Positions 1 to 11,506 are shown, numbered from the stretch's first letter. The stretch: 64,000 bases of DNA from Hippopus hippopus (GCA_946811185.2 OX328101.1:33898122-33962121), one strand, 5' to 3'. Made by a program: numbers and translations. Notes: generated from the letters alone by a model not told the origin.

Positions 1-120
1 TTCAAAGGGTAGAAAACATTGTGGGGAGAGAAGAAAATACTGGTCACCAGCATTTCTCTTTTATCCATAACTTTTTAATGTCATCCTCTTCAGAACCATG
101 CAACCACAAGATCATTTTGG
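1..120 (-). mobile_element. TTAA-MITE, cut by window edge
   Basis: Core aagaaaatactggtcaccag. Orientation convention for this family: + means the half containing gtctgcaaatgctttcaat lies to the right of the hairpin. Confidence 0.6.
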
Positions 121-349
121 TATAGGACCAATAGCTTCGATTATTTATACATACATCCTAAATGGCTCAACTCTAATTGAATGGATATTCAATACGGTAT
201 TTTTTTTTCATAGAAATTTAAAACATGGCCATTCATTCCTAAAGTGCTATGTCAATCAGAAATAAGCTGTTGATTCTTCACCAGTCACCATGAAAGTGTG
301 TATCAATAAACCTTTCACCTGTTTATGATTTTTTACTTTACCATGCATT

Positions 350-525
350 TCTGAAAAAATAGTGGGAAAAGAAGAAAATGCTGGTAACCAGCATTTTCTC
401 CTTTTCCCACAATGTTTTCAACCCTTCCATAGACAAATTTCAGTTTTTGGGCCACATTTAATTTGTGGTCTGCAAAAACTTTAGATTTGGTCAAGTCCAA
501 AATTTTGTTGTGTGGAAAGGGTTAA
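350..525 (+). mobile_element. TTAA-MITE, left half truncated
   Basis: Hairpin around ctggtaaccag; right end gtgtggaaagggttaa. Confidence 0.8.
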
Positions 526-558
526 ACATTCAGCCCATATGAATTGTACAGCACAATC

Positions 559-735
559 TTTACCCGTTGACAAATATTTTGGACTAGACCAAATTAAAAG
601 CAGTTGTAGATGACAAATCAATTGTCAATCAAAGTATTTAATTTGTCCCTAAAAGAATAGAAAATGTTGTGGGAAAAAAGGAGAAAATGCTGTTAAAGCA
701 TTTTCTGCTTTTCCCACTAAGCTTTCAAAAGCCAT
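559..735 (-). mobile_element. TTAA-MITE, partial
   Basis: tttacccgttgacaaatat at the left; hairpin lacks the central ggtaacc (gctgttaaagc). Confidence 0.6.
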
Positions 736-763
736 CTTTCAAAAGCTTAGTTAAATTGGGATC

Positions 764-987
764 GGGCCTAAAAATGAAATATCTTTGTTTAGGATTGCAA
801 ACCCTATCTAGAAAATGCTGCTGACCCTAAACTTTTTACGCTACCATTGAAAAAAAAAATTATCTGTTGGGTGTGATTATGGTACATGGTCCATGTAAAA
901 AGTTTCTGGGGGAAAAAAAAAATCCCTAGCTACCTTACCTACAGCATCTCTGACTGAAACCCTAAATACAGATTTTTTTGTAAGGCC
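764..987. mobile_element. MITE with AGGCCTA ends, copy 1
   Basis: This is a ~220-bp element whose ends are inverted repeats of the type gggccta...tctttgtttagg / cctaaatacaga...taggcc. The interior contains 'gaaaatgctgctgacccta'. A second copy at 10698-10912 matches over its whole length. It has no coding capacity. Confidence 0.7.
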
Positions 988-1063
988 TTGCTTGGTAAAG
1001 GGTTTATAAACCTTTCAGCTTTATTAATGAGATTCTTACATTCAGTCCTCAAACCTTGGTCAC

Positions 1064-1286
1064 TTAACTCTTTACTAGATGACAAAATTTTAGACTGGTT
1101 CAAATTGAAACCATTTGCAGACGACAAACGTAGCAAAAATATGATTTATGACTTTGAAAGGATAGAAAACATTGTGGAAAAAGGAGAAAATGCTAGTTAC
1201 CAGCATTTTATCCTTTTCCCACAATGTTTTCGTAAGCCTCCTTGGTCAGGTTGGTTAAAAGTCAGGATTCTGTAGTAAAGGGTTCT
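1064..1286 (-). mobile_element. TTAA-MITE, full length
   Basis: ttaactctttactagatgac ... gtagtaaagggtt; hairpin gctagttaccagc. Confidence 0.85.
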
Positions 1287-1719
1287 CTCCTCACCACACA
1301 ATCCTGAGTTTTGATAAACCTGACAAAGGAAGTTTTTGAACTTACGAGGTTTGATCCAGAAATTCGTACAATGGGCCTATTACTTCCGTATTACTAGCTT
1401 GTTCAGTGTATATTTTGGTAATATTGTAGTTCAGTATCTACAAACTGCATAAAAGTTAAAATTTTTACCAAATTATCTCTAGCGGCCTTAAACTGCGTTA
1501 CCATAGCGCACATATGTACGCTTAAGCTGGGGAGCGTCAAAAAAAATTAAATACCTGTTAAATAAATCAAGTTTTCTTAAATTTTAGCTTGAATTTTTTG
1601 GCGCAAATTAGTATGACGCTAGTATCACATCATGACGTCATGTTGTATACGTTGTTGTGAAAGTTGTTATGAAGACACAGCATTTTTCATAAGATAGAAA
1701 AATCCAAGGGAATAGTGAC

Positions 1720-2935
1720 ATGACGTCAACACCAAAATTAGAATGCCGGTCAGTTATAAAATTCTGCCATGATCTTGGTCATACACCAACGCAGACATTT
1801 CAGATGATGGAGAAAACGGGAATAAAGTACAGTAGAGAACTTGTATTTAAGTGGCACCGGAGATTCAAGGAGGGTCGGACTTCAATAGTGGATGATGAAC
1901 GCCAAGGTAGGCCTGCAATGCGTCACAACCTGATTGACGACGTCAGAACTGTGGTAAACAGTGATAGACGCATGACAGTACGTGAAATGGCTGATAAAAT
2001 AGGGGCATCTTATGGAACTGTTGAACAAATTTTGACACAGGATTTGAAAATGAGAAAAGTCAGTGCACGTTGGGTTCCGCGGCTGTTAAGTGCACATGAC
2101 ATGGAGCGATGAGTTAGCTGTTCGCGAGAGTTCCTGAAACGCTACAAAAGGGAAGGTACCGAATTCCTTGACAGAGTTATAACGCTCAACGAGACTTGGC
2201 TACACCATTTTGAGCCCGAGTCAAAACGCCAGTCATCAGTATGGAAGACGCCTGCATCTCCTCCACCTAAGAAGGCAAAAGTCGTCAGTTCCATGAAAAA
2301 ACACATGTTCGTGTTTGTTATGGATCGGAAAGGAATGCTGCTTATCCACCAGGTGCCGGATGGTCAGACAGTGACGGCAGACTATTTTTCGAAGGTAAAA
2401 ATCTTTCCTTTTTCTATCTAATCAATATTTAGATCTCTTTAAAAAAAAAATATTTTATTCTGTTACACATCTTTAAAAAGTTTGTTATTTACAAATTAAG
2501 TCCAAAACATTTCCTAAGGTGTGAAAATAATTTTAGTATTTTTATGAAATTTCAGTTTCTCCGGGAACATCTTGTACGTGCGCTGGCAAGGAAGAGGCCG
2601 GGAATTCCGCTTAATGAGTTTGTGCTGCACCAGGACAACGCCCCTGGACACACCGCCGCATCCACGCAACTGGAAATTGATCTTCTGGGATTTCAACGAC
2701 TGGCCCATGCTCCCTATTCACCGGACCTCGCACCGAATGACTTCCGCGTTTTTCCTGTACTAAAGGACCAGCTTCGGGGACTCCGCTTTGATAGTAAGGA
2801 CGAACTTAAAACAGCCACACAGAGAATTGTTCAACAGTTCGATTCCAAATGGTATGAGGACACTTTCAGCATGTGGGTACGTCGGGCACAGAAGTGTGTG
2901 AGAGTAAATGGGGACTATGTAGAGAAGAGTTAATG
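1720..2935 (+). pseudogene. mariner (DD34D-type) transposase, interrupted
   Basis: The product would cut and paste a mariner element at TA sites. The first 130 codons (ATG at 1720) hold the paired helix-turn-helix DNA-binding region, with the typical GRP linker near residue 65 (ERQGRPA). A TGA at 2110 interrupts the frame, and the same frame then continues (FLKRYKREG...). In the catalytic half the usual TGDETW motif reads TLNETW, so the first catalytic Asp is Asn. The second Asp (HQDNAPGH) and the third (SPDLAPND) are present with 34 residues between them, as in mariners. The second half is reached only by removing 2395-2555, which has intron-like borders; YFSK then joins FLREHL in frame as expected for the family. 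It ends at TAA 2933. The stop and the D-to-N change make it inactive. Terminal repeats were not resolved. Confidence 0.88.
2395..2555 (+). other. putative intron within the mariner transposase
   Basis: The 161-bp AT-rich stretch starts gtaaaa and ends tttcag. It falls between codons (phase 0). Its removal joins TADYFSK to FLREHLVRALARKRP exactly where mariner proteins are continuous. Most mariners lack introns. It could be a late insertion that happens to have splice-like borders. Confidence 0.6.
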
Positions 2936-3125
2936 ATGACGTCAAGTTGACGTCGCGTTTGACGTTCTTGCTGCCCCGCCCAGGTGCGTGGCCTATGTCT
3001 TACATTTGTCACTGGACAATCACTGTTGTATGTACACATTTAAAAATTTCCATGTTTATTGCACAGATGTCACATTTAATGACTGTATAATTTTTGTTTT
3101 GATAGTCAACACTCCTAAAGTTTTA

Positions 3126-3330
3126 TTAACCCATTGTATGAATTTCTGGATCAACCCTCGTACTGTGGGGAAAGGAGAAAATGCTGGTTACTAGCATTTC
3201 TCTCTTTTTCCAACAATGTCTTCCAGCCTTTCACAAACAAACCTCAATAATTGAACCACATTTAATTTGGCTGTGGCAAATGATTTCAAAATCTGTGGGT
3301 CTAGACTTTCGTCGTCTGTTACAGAGTTAC
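3126..3330 (+). mobile_element. TTAA-MITE, diverged
   Basis: ttaacccattgtatgaattt ... gttacagagtta; shares its right end with the next copy. Confidence 0.7.
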
Positions 3331-3480
3331 GTCTTTACCTGATGACAACATATTGTTCTTGGCCGTGCTGAGAGCATTTGCCGAAAACAAATTCAGTGTA
3401 TGGTAGCTCAAAAGCTGAGTTCTGTATTTGAAACAGTACAAAACATTGTGGGAAAAGGAGGAAATACTGGTTTTCAGTTA
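3326..3480 (-). mobile_element. TTAA-MITE, truncated in the hairpin
   Basis: agagttacgtctttacctga ... gtgggaaaaggaggaaatac, then unrelated sequence. Confidence 0.6.
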
Positions 3481-3690
3481 GAATCAGGAAGAATTCTTAC
3501 GAAAACAAAAATAATAAGCTTCCTTTTCCATATTTTCCCATACAGTGTTTTTTCCCCTTTCAAAAATCTTGTAAATTTAGGCAAATTTGTCTTGAGGAAA
3601 TACTTGCAATATGGAGTAGTTTAAAATTTGTCCTGTTAAACAGTCAAAGCAACAACTAAATCTCTTTACAACACAACTCTGTGTTAAACA

Positions 3691-3790
3691 GCCCTAAGGA
3701 AGAAGACTTCTTAAATAAATTGTGGGAAAAGGAGTAAAAGCTAGCAACCAGCATTTCTCATTTTCCCACAATGTTTTAGATCTTTTCTGA
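3691..3790 (+). mobile_element. TTAA-MITE fragment
   Basis: Left half and hairpin only (ccctaaggaagaagacttct ... cccacaatgtttt). Confidence 0.6.
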
Positions 3791-4109
3791 GACATGACTG
3801 ATTGAATGATTTTTTACGTGCGTTCAACATTATTTCAGTCATATCACAGCAACAGCTCACATATTCATGTATTTTTGGGGTTTCGCAAGTACTAGGCTAG
3901 GGCTCTGAAGTGTGGCTTAAACCCTGGCCTCCTGATCATACACTTTACTGAGCCACGCAGGGCCCTCTTCCAAGATACATCCTATCATTCAAACATCACT
4001 TTATTTGCTGCTTGTAAGTGCTTTCAATTTAAACAACCAAAAAATTTGTTTTGAAGAGTAAAATTAATGAAATGAACATATAGCAAAATGAATATGATTC
4101 AAAAGGTGA

Positions 4110-4250
4110 ATTTTGTTTTGGGACAGGTAGAAAAACTTGTTGGAAAAGGAGAAAATGCTGGTTACCAGCATTTCCTTCTTTCCCTACGATGTTGTCAAAA
4201 GGCTTTTCCCTTCAGGTTGTTAAAGCATGGGGTTGTTATGTAAAGGGTTA
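4110..4250 (-). mobile_element. TTAA-MITE, partial
   Basis: Hairpin ctggttaccag and right end gttatgtaaagggtta. Confidence 0.7.
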
Positions 4251-4302
4251 GCAGATGTGAGAACATTCAGCTTTCTGTTTCACATTCAAGCTTGCACCAT
4301 AC

Positions 4303-4465
4303 CTTTTCTGTTGCCCTCTGGATAAGCTGAGACAGGTTTATAAGGTGGCCTCTCATACTCATCATTTATGAAAGGCTTGGTGGGTGGATAATCTAAATAC
4401 ATGGTGGATTCTGTCTCAATTGTCTCCCTTGTTGGCTTCTTTCCCATTAGTAATGCTGAATAGTT
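4303..4465 (-). CDS. exon of an unrecognised - strand gene (Pro/Tyr-rich)
   Basis: Reading right to left, a tgttttgcag acceptor opens 54 codons starting NYSALLMGKKPTRETIETES and ending EGNRK plus one base, followed by a gtatgg donor. The middle is Pro/Tyr-rich (LDYPPTKPF, YERPPYKPV). The frame is fully open and bounded by good splice signals, and the exon enters in phase 0 like the other candidate exons at 21858, 10957 and 10212. I do not recognise the protein. There is no membrane segment or catalytic motif. Further exons would lie left of this one. Confidence 0.6.
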
Positions 4466-4496
4466 CTGCAAAACATACAGAAATTTAAATTTATAA

Positions 4497-4601
4497 AATG
4501 TGGAAAAGGTAAGGAATTAACTCCTAGAAAATCCCACAATGTTTTCCAAAGGATTCTGCTTCAGGGTTGTTAAAACTCGGGATTGAGTGGTAAAGGGTTA
4601 A
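4497..4601 (-). mobile_element. TTAA-MITE fragment
   Basis: Broken hairpin and intact right end gagtggtaaagggttaa. Adjacent to the exon at 4303-4465. Confidence 0.65.
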
Positions 4602-5011
4602 AGGACCTCATAAATCAAAGTGACATTTTAAAGTCAGGAAGAAAGACTGACTGCTACTTCAAGAATGCTTTTGTCCTTAATTTCTTGGTAAATCAGACAG
4701 TACAGATCTACAATCAGATTATAAACACATTCAGTCCCATTTGATCTTGACCTATGCCAGCTGCAAATGTAAGTATAGTTGTGAAAAGCCCTTTACAGGT
4801 TAATCTACATTTAGTTAAAACTACAAAAAATCAGATAACTCATATAGAAAGCCTACAAATAAGAACAAGTTGAACAACAATACCATTTTATTTACCTATT
4901 GATTTATATATCAAACATGGGGCTATAACGTATCTAGATTTGGCAGTTTGGTGATACATAAATACATTACCAGTGATTAAAAGCATACAAACAAGCAATT
5001 TCATTGAAATG

Positions 5012-5276
5012 ATATCCCCCGCCGTAAAAATTTACTTGACCGCGTTACTTAAAATCGCTCCCAGTCAGCCATTTTTCATCGAATCAAAAAATAAAAAACA
5101 GTGTATCAGCGGAATGGTTTACTGTACACATGTATAGAGTTTCACGAAATTCCATCCAATGGTATTGGAGGTATTCTCCCGGACGGACACACAGACAGAT
5201 GGACGGACGGACAGACAGACGGACAGACGGTTAGGCAACGCTAACACTATATCCCTCCGCCTTCGGCGGGGGATAA
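5012..5276 (+). mobile_element. small element with ATCCCCCGCCG ends
   Basis: Inverted ends atcccccgccg (5014) and cggcgggggat (5274). It contains a ggacggac/cagacagac run (5175-5230) like the 'gctccactggcc' family. No frame. Confidence 0.6.
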
Positions 5277-5388
5277 TAATAAGATGGAGAAAAGCATTCG
5301 GATAGACAGTTTATCTCTGAAAAGAGTAGGTAGGAGAGATTTTGAAAAAGAAAAAAAAAATGTGTATTTGGAGTAAAAGTTGCCTGAG

Positions 5389-5606
5389 TTAACCTTTTAC
5401 TAAAAATTTACAGAATTTTAGATTTGTCCAAATTGAAAGCATCTGCAAATGTCATAATATATGTTAATCAAAATTTGAAATTTGTTTTGAGAAGGGTAGA
5501 AAAAATTGTGGGAAAAGAAGAAAACACTGGTAACCATCAATTTCTCCTCTTTCCACAAAATTATCAGGAGCTTCTTTAAAGTCGGGATTGTGTGGTAAAG
5601 GGTTAA
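5389..5606 (-). mobile_element. TTAA-MITE, full length
   Basis: ttaaccttttactaaaaatt ... gtgtggtaaagggttaa. The last TTAA is shared with the next copy. Confidence 0.85.
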
Positions 5607-5820
5607 ACCTTTTACCAAACAATCCTGTGCTTAAATGATCTTTAGGACTATGGCTTTTGAAAACATCTTGAGAAAAGGGAGAAACACTGGTTATCAGCAT
5701 TTTCTCCTTTTTCTACAAGCTTTTTAACCCTTTCAGAAACACATTTCATCATTTGAATCTGTTACTAGCAAATGTTTTCAATTTGGAAAGGCCTGAAATT
5801 TTGTTGTCTGGTCAAAATAT
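5603..5820 (+). mobile_element. TTAA-MITE, full length
   Basis: ttaaaccttttaccaaacaa ... ttgttgtctggtc; head-to-head with the previous copy. Confidence 0.8.
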
Positions 5821-6022
5821 AACTTTACCAAACAATCCTGTCTCAGGACCAGTAGAGTAGAGGGCTTTTGAAAACATCAAAGGAAAAAATGCTGTCAACT
5901 TTCTCCCATATTTTTTCTACCCTGTTGAAGACATCTCCCACCATTTAAACTACATAGTATTTGTCATCTGCAAATGCATTCAATTTCATCAAGGCCAACA
6001 TTTTGTCATCTGGTAAAGGACA
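5821..6022 (+). mobile_element. TTAA-MITE, internal deletion
   Basis: aactttaccaaacaatcctg ... tcatctggtaaagga. Core shortened to aatgctgtcaactttc. Confidence 0.65.
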
Positions 6023-6127
6023 AGCTGCAGGGATTTACTGTAATGGATTAAATACACTATACTGTAAGGGGTAAATTTTGTAGGTTTCAAACAAACAACT
6101 CTATAAACTATTTACAGCACTCGATCT

Positions 6128-6340
6128 CTTAGCCATACGAAAAAAATATAGACTTGTCCAAATTGCAAGCCTTTGCAGACGAAAATGTAACAGGGGCTCA
6201 AATGATGAGATTTGCCTTAGAGAAAGTGCAAAACATTGTGGGAAAAGGACAAATGCTGGTTACCAGCATTTTCTCCTTTTCCCACAGTGTTTTCAAAAGC
6301 CTGAGTTGTTAAAACATAGGACTGTTTAGTAAAGAGTAAA
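6128..6340 (-). mobile_element. TTAA-MITE
   Basis: Hairpin ctggttaccag; right end gtttagtaaagagtaaa. Confidence 0.75.
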
Positions 6341-6440
6341 TTTGTTGTCTGTGGCTAAGGTTTCAGATAGACAAGTCCAAATTTTGAACTCATAAGCAAT
6401 CTTCAGTGACCAATAATTTGTATTTGTGCTGTATAATGGA

Positions 6441-6669
6441 TTAACTCTTTAATCCTATACCAAACAATCCCTGGTTTTAACGACCCCAAGGAAGATGCCT
6501 TCTGAAAACACTGTGGGAAAATGCTGGTAACCAGCATTTTCTCCTTTTCCCACAATGTTTTCTACTCTTTCAAAGTCAAGTTTCAATTTTTGAGTCACGT
6601 TTATTTTGTCGTCTGCAAACGCTTTCAATTTGGACAAGTCTAAAATTTTGTCGTTTGGTAAAGAATTAA
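6441..6669 (+). mobile_element. TTAA-MITE, full length
   Basis: ttaactctttaatcctatac ... gtcgtttggtaaagaattaa; left arm of the hairpin shortened. Confidence 0.88.
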
Positions 6670-6887
6670 CACACAACAAAATTTTAGACTAGTCCAAATT
6701 TAAAGCATTTGCAGACGACAAATTATATGTGCCCCAAATGATTGGGTAAGTTCTTGAAAGGTTAGAAAAAATTGTGGGAAAAAGGAGAAAATGCTGCTTA
6801 CCAGCATTTTCTCCTTTTCCCACAATGTTTTCTAAAGTCTTACTTCCCAGGGTCGTTAAAACCCAGGATTGTGTGGTAAAGAGTTAA
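6666..6887 (-). mobile_element. TTAA-MITE, full length
   Basis: Shares ttaa with the previous copy; ends gtgtggtaaagagttaa. Confidence 0.88.
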
Positions 6888-7713
6888 TGTGCTATATTGT
6901 GAGGGATAAAGGGATACAAGTCTGTTTCAAACCAAACCCTCCATAAACTATTTACAGCACTTTAAGACTTCCACTTTGAAATTCTTCTGTCAACTTAAGT
7001 GCCTGGGTTTATAATGTTGTCTTACAGCAGTGATAAATTTGTCCAACAAATAACACGGGCTTTATCCTTATCACATTGTCCAAGTCTGAACTTGATTTCT
7101 CTCTAATCCTCAAAATAAATTCTTGTTCTTAAATCCCACATATAATTTGCACCTAGCTAACTTTTAATCCTTAAGAGTGCTTTCCACAACTTAGTTGTCT
7201 TTGCAGTCAGTTTGAGTCTAAGATCTACGCTGCCTGCAATGCCGAAGCATGATCTCGCCAATAGCAGCCTTGAAACAACAATCACTTGAATGCTTTTCTC
7301 GGACTGAAAATTTCTATTTCGTTTTATTTGCACTGTATAGGTTAACACATTTCCATGAGCAGACAACTGTCTGCATATTGCATATTACATGTAGCATACT
7401 GTATAACAGTATTTTTTGTTTCCTGTTTTTGTCTAATCATAAAGGGTAGAAATTGTAAAGAGGAGATTGATTATTGATTGAGGAATCAACATGGACCATA
7501 ATTTCTGGTTTCTTGTGGATTTCAAATGAATTTTTCATGACAACTGTTCCAGTTATACACGCACAGGAATTTCACTGAGATAATGAGTCCTTGCATGGAG
7601 AAACAAAGTTTCTATCTTCAGTAACATAATTATCTCTTTCAAAAGTAAGGTTTTAGGACATGTCTTTCAAAAATTATAATTGCTGTGATACACATCGGGA
7701 ATTAAAACTGACT

Positions 7714-7895
7714 TTACCAACAAACCATATTTTAAACTTCGTGGATGATACCAAAAGTGACAGAACTTGTCTTAGAAACGGTAGAAAATATTGCGGAAAA
7801 AGGGGAAAATGCTGGTTACCAGCATTTTCTCCTTTTCCCATTTGCTTTCTTGCTCAAAGTCATGAAAACTTAGCATTGTATGGTAAAGGATCTAA
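7714..7895 (-). mobile_element. TTAA-MITE, diverged
   Basis: Hairpin ctggttaccag; ends tatggtaaaggatctaa. Confidence 0.7.
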
Positions 7896-8690
7896 ACCTT
7901 ATAAAGTTCACAAGCGGAAACAGCAGATGATGTAGATTAAACTAGAATTACGTTGCAGTTTCGAATGTTCTGTTAGATGCAAAAATTCATTTTATTGGTT
8001 TACCTGATGGTCTTTCCCTCCCCTTCCCCCACATTCTTTACTGTCCACTCTTAAATGCAAATCTTTGCAATAGATAGATTGCATCTTCATACAAAATGAG
8101 AAACTTAAAAATACACATTTTCCTCTATAGCTAGAAACGACCTTGACTTTTTTCAAGACAAGTAAAGAGGCTAAATGAAGTAAATGAAACAAAACATGAA
8201 AACTAAACTACATACCTGATTATTCCCAGTAATTAATTTTGTTTTTTTTTTCTTTTTCTCAGTTTCAATATAGATCCACATATACACAGAAATATATTAA
8301 AACATTTGACTTTTCCCTACTTTATTCAATACAATATCATAACACAAGAAAATCCATAAGTCAAACAGAGAATCCAATTTTCAATAAACTCTATGAAGTG
8401 TCCTCTTTGTAAATAATAAACATACCTGTAAATTTTACAGGTATGGTCATTCATGAATATTTATACCCATGTACAGACTGCGCCCTAAATCAGAAGGGTC
8501 ACTGATCAATTCAAAAACCAATTTTAGCAATAAGTTTATAACTTTGCTTTCAATCTATCCTTTTCAATTCAATACTTATTAAAAAAAAAATAACAACAGC
8601 CCTTTTCTAAAATTTTTAAAAAAGGGCCATTTTTTAATTTTTGTTTTATAGCTCAAGCAATGGTTCAGCTTTAAAACAACAAGAAATATT
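7896..8690. other. no assigned feature
   Basis: AT-rich sequence. A - strand stretch 7999-8038 (VDSKECGGRGGKDHQ before GTAAAC) could be a small exon but lacks a phase-compatible acceptor. A short palindrome catacctgtaaattttacag lies at ~8424. Confidence 0.5.
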
Positions 8691-8695
8691 ATGTT

Positions 8696-8876
8696 GATGG
8701 ACAGGAACTCTAATGGTAAACAGCATTTTCTCCTTTTTCCAACTATATTTTCCATCCATTCAAAAATAAATACCATCACTTCAAATTTTGATTGCCCAAG
8801 TTCTTGTTTGTTGTCTGCAAATGCTTTCAATATGGATAAGTCCATAACATTTTTGTCATCTGATGAAAGGGTAGAT
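8696..8876 (+). mobile_element. TTAA-MITE, left half missing
   Basis: gtaaacagcattttctcctt ... tgtctgcaaatgctttcaat ... atctgatgaaaggg. Confidence 0.65.
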
Positions 8877-9004
8877 AACCACTAGGTTTAGGAAAGATTA
8901 GTATCTTTAGGGGAGTTTAACTGATTTCCTTACAAAGGAACTACAATGCATCTATAATGGTCAAAGTAACTCTTTGCTTACAGTTGATGACAAAAGAAGT
9001 TTTT

Positions 9005-9070
9005 GATGACAATGTAGATCAAGATCAGACTGCAAAGAACAAGCAGTCTGATCTCTGATCTACACTGTCT
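9005..9070. repeat. 'cagactgca' palindrome
   Basis: gtagatcaagatcagactgc pairs with gcagtctgatct..gatctac. One of about ten similar 60-bp palindromes in the window. Confidence 0.75.
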
Positions 9071-9178
9071 ACTTTCTTGTTAGAGTTTATAAATGAACTG
9101 TTTGTTCATCTTACAATGGAACTGTATTTTTTGCCAAAGAAATACCCATGAAATATTATTAATTTGGTAGTAAAAGAG

Positions 9179-9406
9179 TTAACTCTTTATCAAACAATCC
9201 CAGGTTTTCATGACTCTGAGAAAAAGGCCTTCTGAAAACATTGTGGGAAAAGGAGAAAATGCTGGTAACCAGCATTTTCTCCTTTTCCCACAATGTTTTC
9301 TAGCCCCACAGAACAAATTTCAATTTTTGAGTCATGTTAATTATGTCGTCTGCAAATGCTTTCAATTTGGACAAGTCTAAAATTTTGTCGTTTGGTAAAG
9401 AGTTAA
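9179..9406 (+). mobile_element. TTAA-MITE, full length, near consensus
   Basis: ttaactctttatcaaacaat ... tcgtttggtaaagagttaa; perfect hairpin around gctggtaaccagc. Confidence 0.93.
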
Positions 9407-10211
9407 AAAAAAAACTCAAAACAAGTCAAAAAAGCTGTACAGTATTTACTAATGATATACCTCTTTCATCTCACACAATACTTCAAGACTGAAAACATGG
9501 AATTGTTAGGTAAAAGGTTTATATCATGGAACAGGGCCATAATCCCCTGCTCTTGGGGACATTTATTTTTCAATTTGACAGCTGGGTAGATCTGAAAGAA
9601 ATCTTAATTCTTATTGAATGAAATACTTCCCAAATTTTCACAGGCTCTATTTATCAGATTTCAATTAATTCAACCATGTCAAAGTCTATTCATTTTTTTT
9701 TTTCCATCATTGAAATAAAATATTTCATTAAAAAAGGGTGAAATAAGGTAAATTAAAAAAAAAAACGTCAATGAATGCTAATGCTAGGGCAATACAGGAC
9801 AATGCACTTTTCCCTTGCAAACTCACATTTTTCTCACAACAAATACAAAACTGACAAATTTTCTGGTGTAAGAGTTGGACAGGATGATTGTTCAATAAAA
9901 CACACTTTATACAGATGTATTAGAATGAACAACAAACCAGCAGCTTGGTACTATTTCACCAAAATACACGGCAAGGCTGCCATGTTTAAACAGCATTTTA
10001 AAACAACATGGAAAGAACCACAACAAGGATCAACACCCTGCCTTCAATTTTACAAGTAGCCACGCCTTAACTAAACCACAGACACCACATGAAATTAACA
10101 GCATAGCATTATGTCTGGTCACAGTTGCTGCCTAGTCTGAATGGAAGAACCTGTTCATGAACCTGTGTATCACATAAGCAAGCAACCATGGGAAACCCAA
10201 AATGCACTTAC

Positions 10212-10289
10212 ATAAAACAGCGCCTTGTTAAAGACAGATACTTTTTGCTTCCCTCGGGAACTCCAAGAATGCTTCCTCAATACAGATTG
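10212..10289 (-). CDS. exon of the unrecognised - strand gene (basic)
   Basis: The 26 open codons (QSVLRKHSWSSRG...VFNKALFY) sit between an ag acceptor at the right and a consensus GTAAGT donor at the left, phase 0 on both sides. The exon is basic, with an RKHSWSS stretch that resembles a phosphorylatable Ser context (inference). It is compatible in phase with the exons at 10957 and 4303. Family unknown. Confidence 0.5.
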
Positions 10290-10697
10290 CTTACTTGATA
10301 GATGTGTCCACAGACAGGTTGTTATCGTATTTACTGGTAAAGGTTAGCTGGCATACAAATCTGTGTGACTGCCAATAAATTTTGAAGTCAATTTCCCTGA
10401 TTAGATTAAATAGAAATTTGATCCACAATCAACCCTTTATTTTGAATACCTTCATGACCAATACAGTGTCTGTAGATACTGATTGACATCCATGTATATC
10501 AGCGCTGTCAAAATTATTCATTTTCTATACATGTAACTGTTTTTACCTGTGAACCTGAAACCTTTCAACAATGAAAGAAATTTTGAAGACATTTCACAAC
10601 TACAACAGATGTTTCAGATACATGTATTAATTCTAAATTTATTGCTTGATGAAATTCTTAGTTTATCAAAATAATACAAATCTTCATTCACCATGTG

Positions 10698-10912
10698 AGG
10701 CCTATCAAAAAAATGTCTGTGTTTACGGTTTCCAGACCCTACCTAGAAAATGCTGCCGACCCTAAACTTTTTAATCTATGATTGAAAAAAAAAATCTGCC
10801 GGGTGTGATTTCTGTACATGGTCCACGTAAAACGTTTCTGGAAAAAAAGAAAGATCCCTACCTACAGTATCTCGGACCGAAACCCTAAACACAGATATTT
10901 TTTGTTAGGCCC
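10698..10912. mobile_element. MITE with AGGCCTA ends, copy 2
   Basis: The ends aggcctatcaaaaaaatgtc and the reverse complement of atattttttgttaggccc are inverted repeats. The interior (gaaaatgctgccgacccta) matches copy 1 at 764-987. It ends only about 45 bp from the splice donor of the - strand exon at 10957. Confidence 0.7.
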
Positions 10913-10956
10913 GAGTCTGAACGTAATAAAAGTGTAGAAAAAGACAAACTTATTAC

Positions 10957-11115
10957 CTTGTTGTCCATGTAGGGCAAGATAGAGACAACATAGTTTCTAC
11001 AGCTGGATAAACTGGCTGAAGATGCGCTGCTATACAAGGAGTTACTTCGACTTAACATTGGCTCCGTATCTACAGAGCTACTGCTAAATGAATCCATTGT
11101 CAATACCGATGAACA
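10957..11115 (-). CDS. exon of the unrecognised - strand gene (Ser-rich)
   Basis: A ctgactttag acceptor at the right opens 53 codons to an AAG|GTAATA donor at the left, phase 0. The segment is Ser-rich (MDSFSSSSVDTEPMLSRSNS, then YSSASSASLSSC) and ends RNYVVSILPYMDNK. An internal ATG at 11097 could start translation instead, in which case this is a first coding exon. The splice borders, open frame and biased composition support coding. I recognise no domain. Confidence 0.55.
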
Positions 11116-11440
11116 CTAAAGTCAGGTCCTTTTTACTGACTCAGAATGATTTTATGGGTTTTAAAAAAACAGTTCTATCATAAATGAAGTGTTTCTTTGG
11201 ACCAAATTTACAATCATAAGAAGAATAATGTAGGTCCAAGATCAGAATGTTCTGTGCATTCTGATCTTGGGCATCATGTACATGTATAAATTTTGTCAAA
11301 TCTTCTAAGTCCTGAGAATGCAAACTAAGTAATAATTATACACGTATATTGATGATGCATTTGCACAGTCACTACTAGAGCTGATACACAAATTGCATCT
11401 GCAGCCTGAACATGAACTTGAATCACATATACCAACAGTG

Positions 11441-11506
11441 TAGATAAGGATTAGACTGCACACAGAACATGCAGTCTGATCTTGGATCTACTCTGTCTGC
11501 CTTTTT
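11441..11506. repeat. 'cagactgca' palindrome
   Basis: tgtagataaggattagactg / cagtctgatcttggatctac. A related hairpin with gatcagaatgttctgtgcat lies at ~11235. Confidence 0.6.

Noticed and set aside
7999..8038. Possible - strand microexon VDSKECGGRGGKDHQ
   Set aside because: Frames from the available AG acceptors do not fit phase 0 of the neighbouring exons; Gly run is low complexity.
9775..10059. 94-codon + strand frame
   Set aside because: No splice signals or recognisable motif; ordinary chance frame in AT-rich DNA, though it has no repeat explanation.
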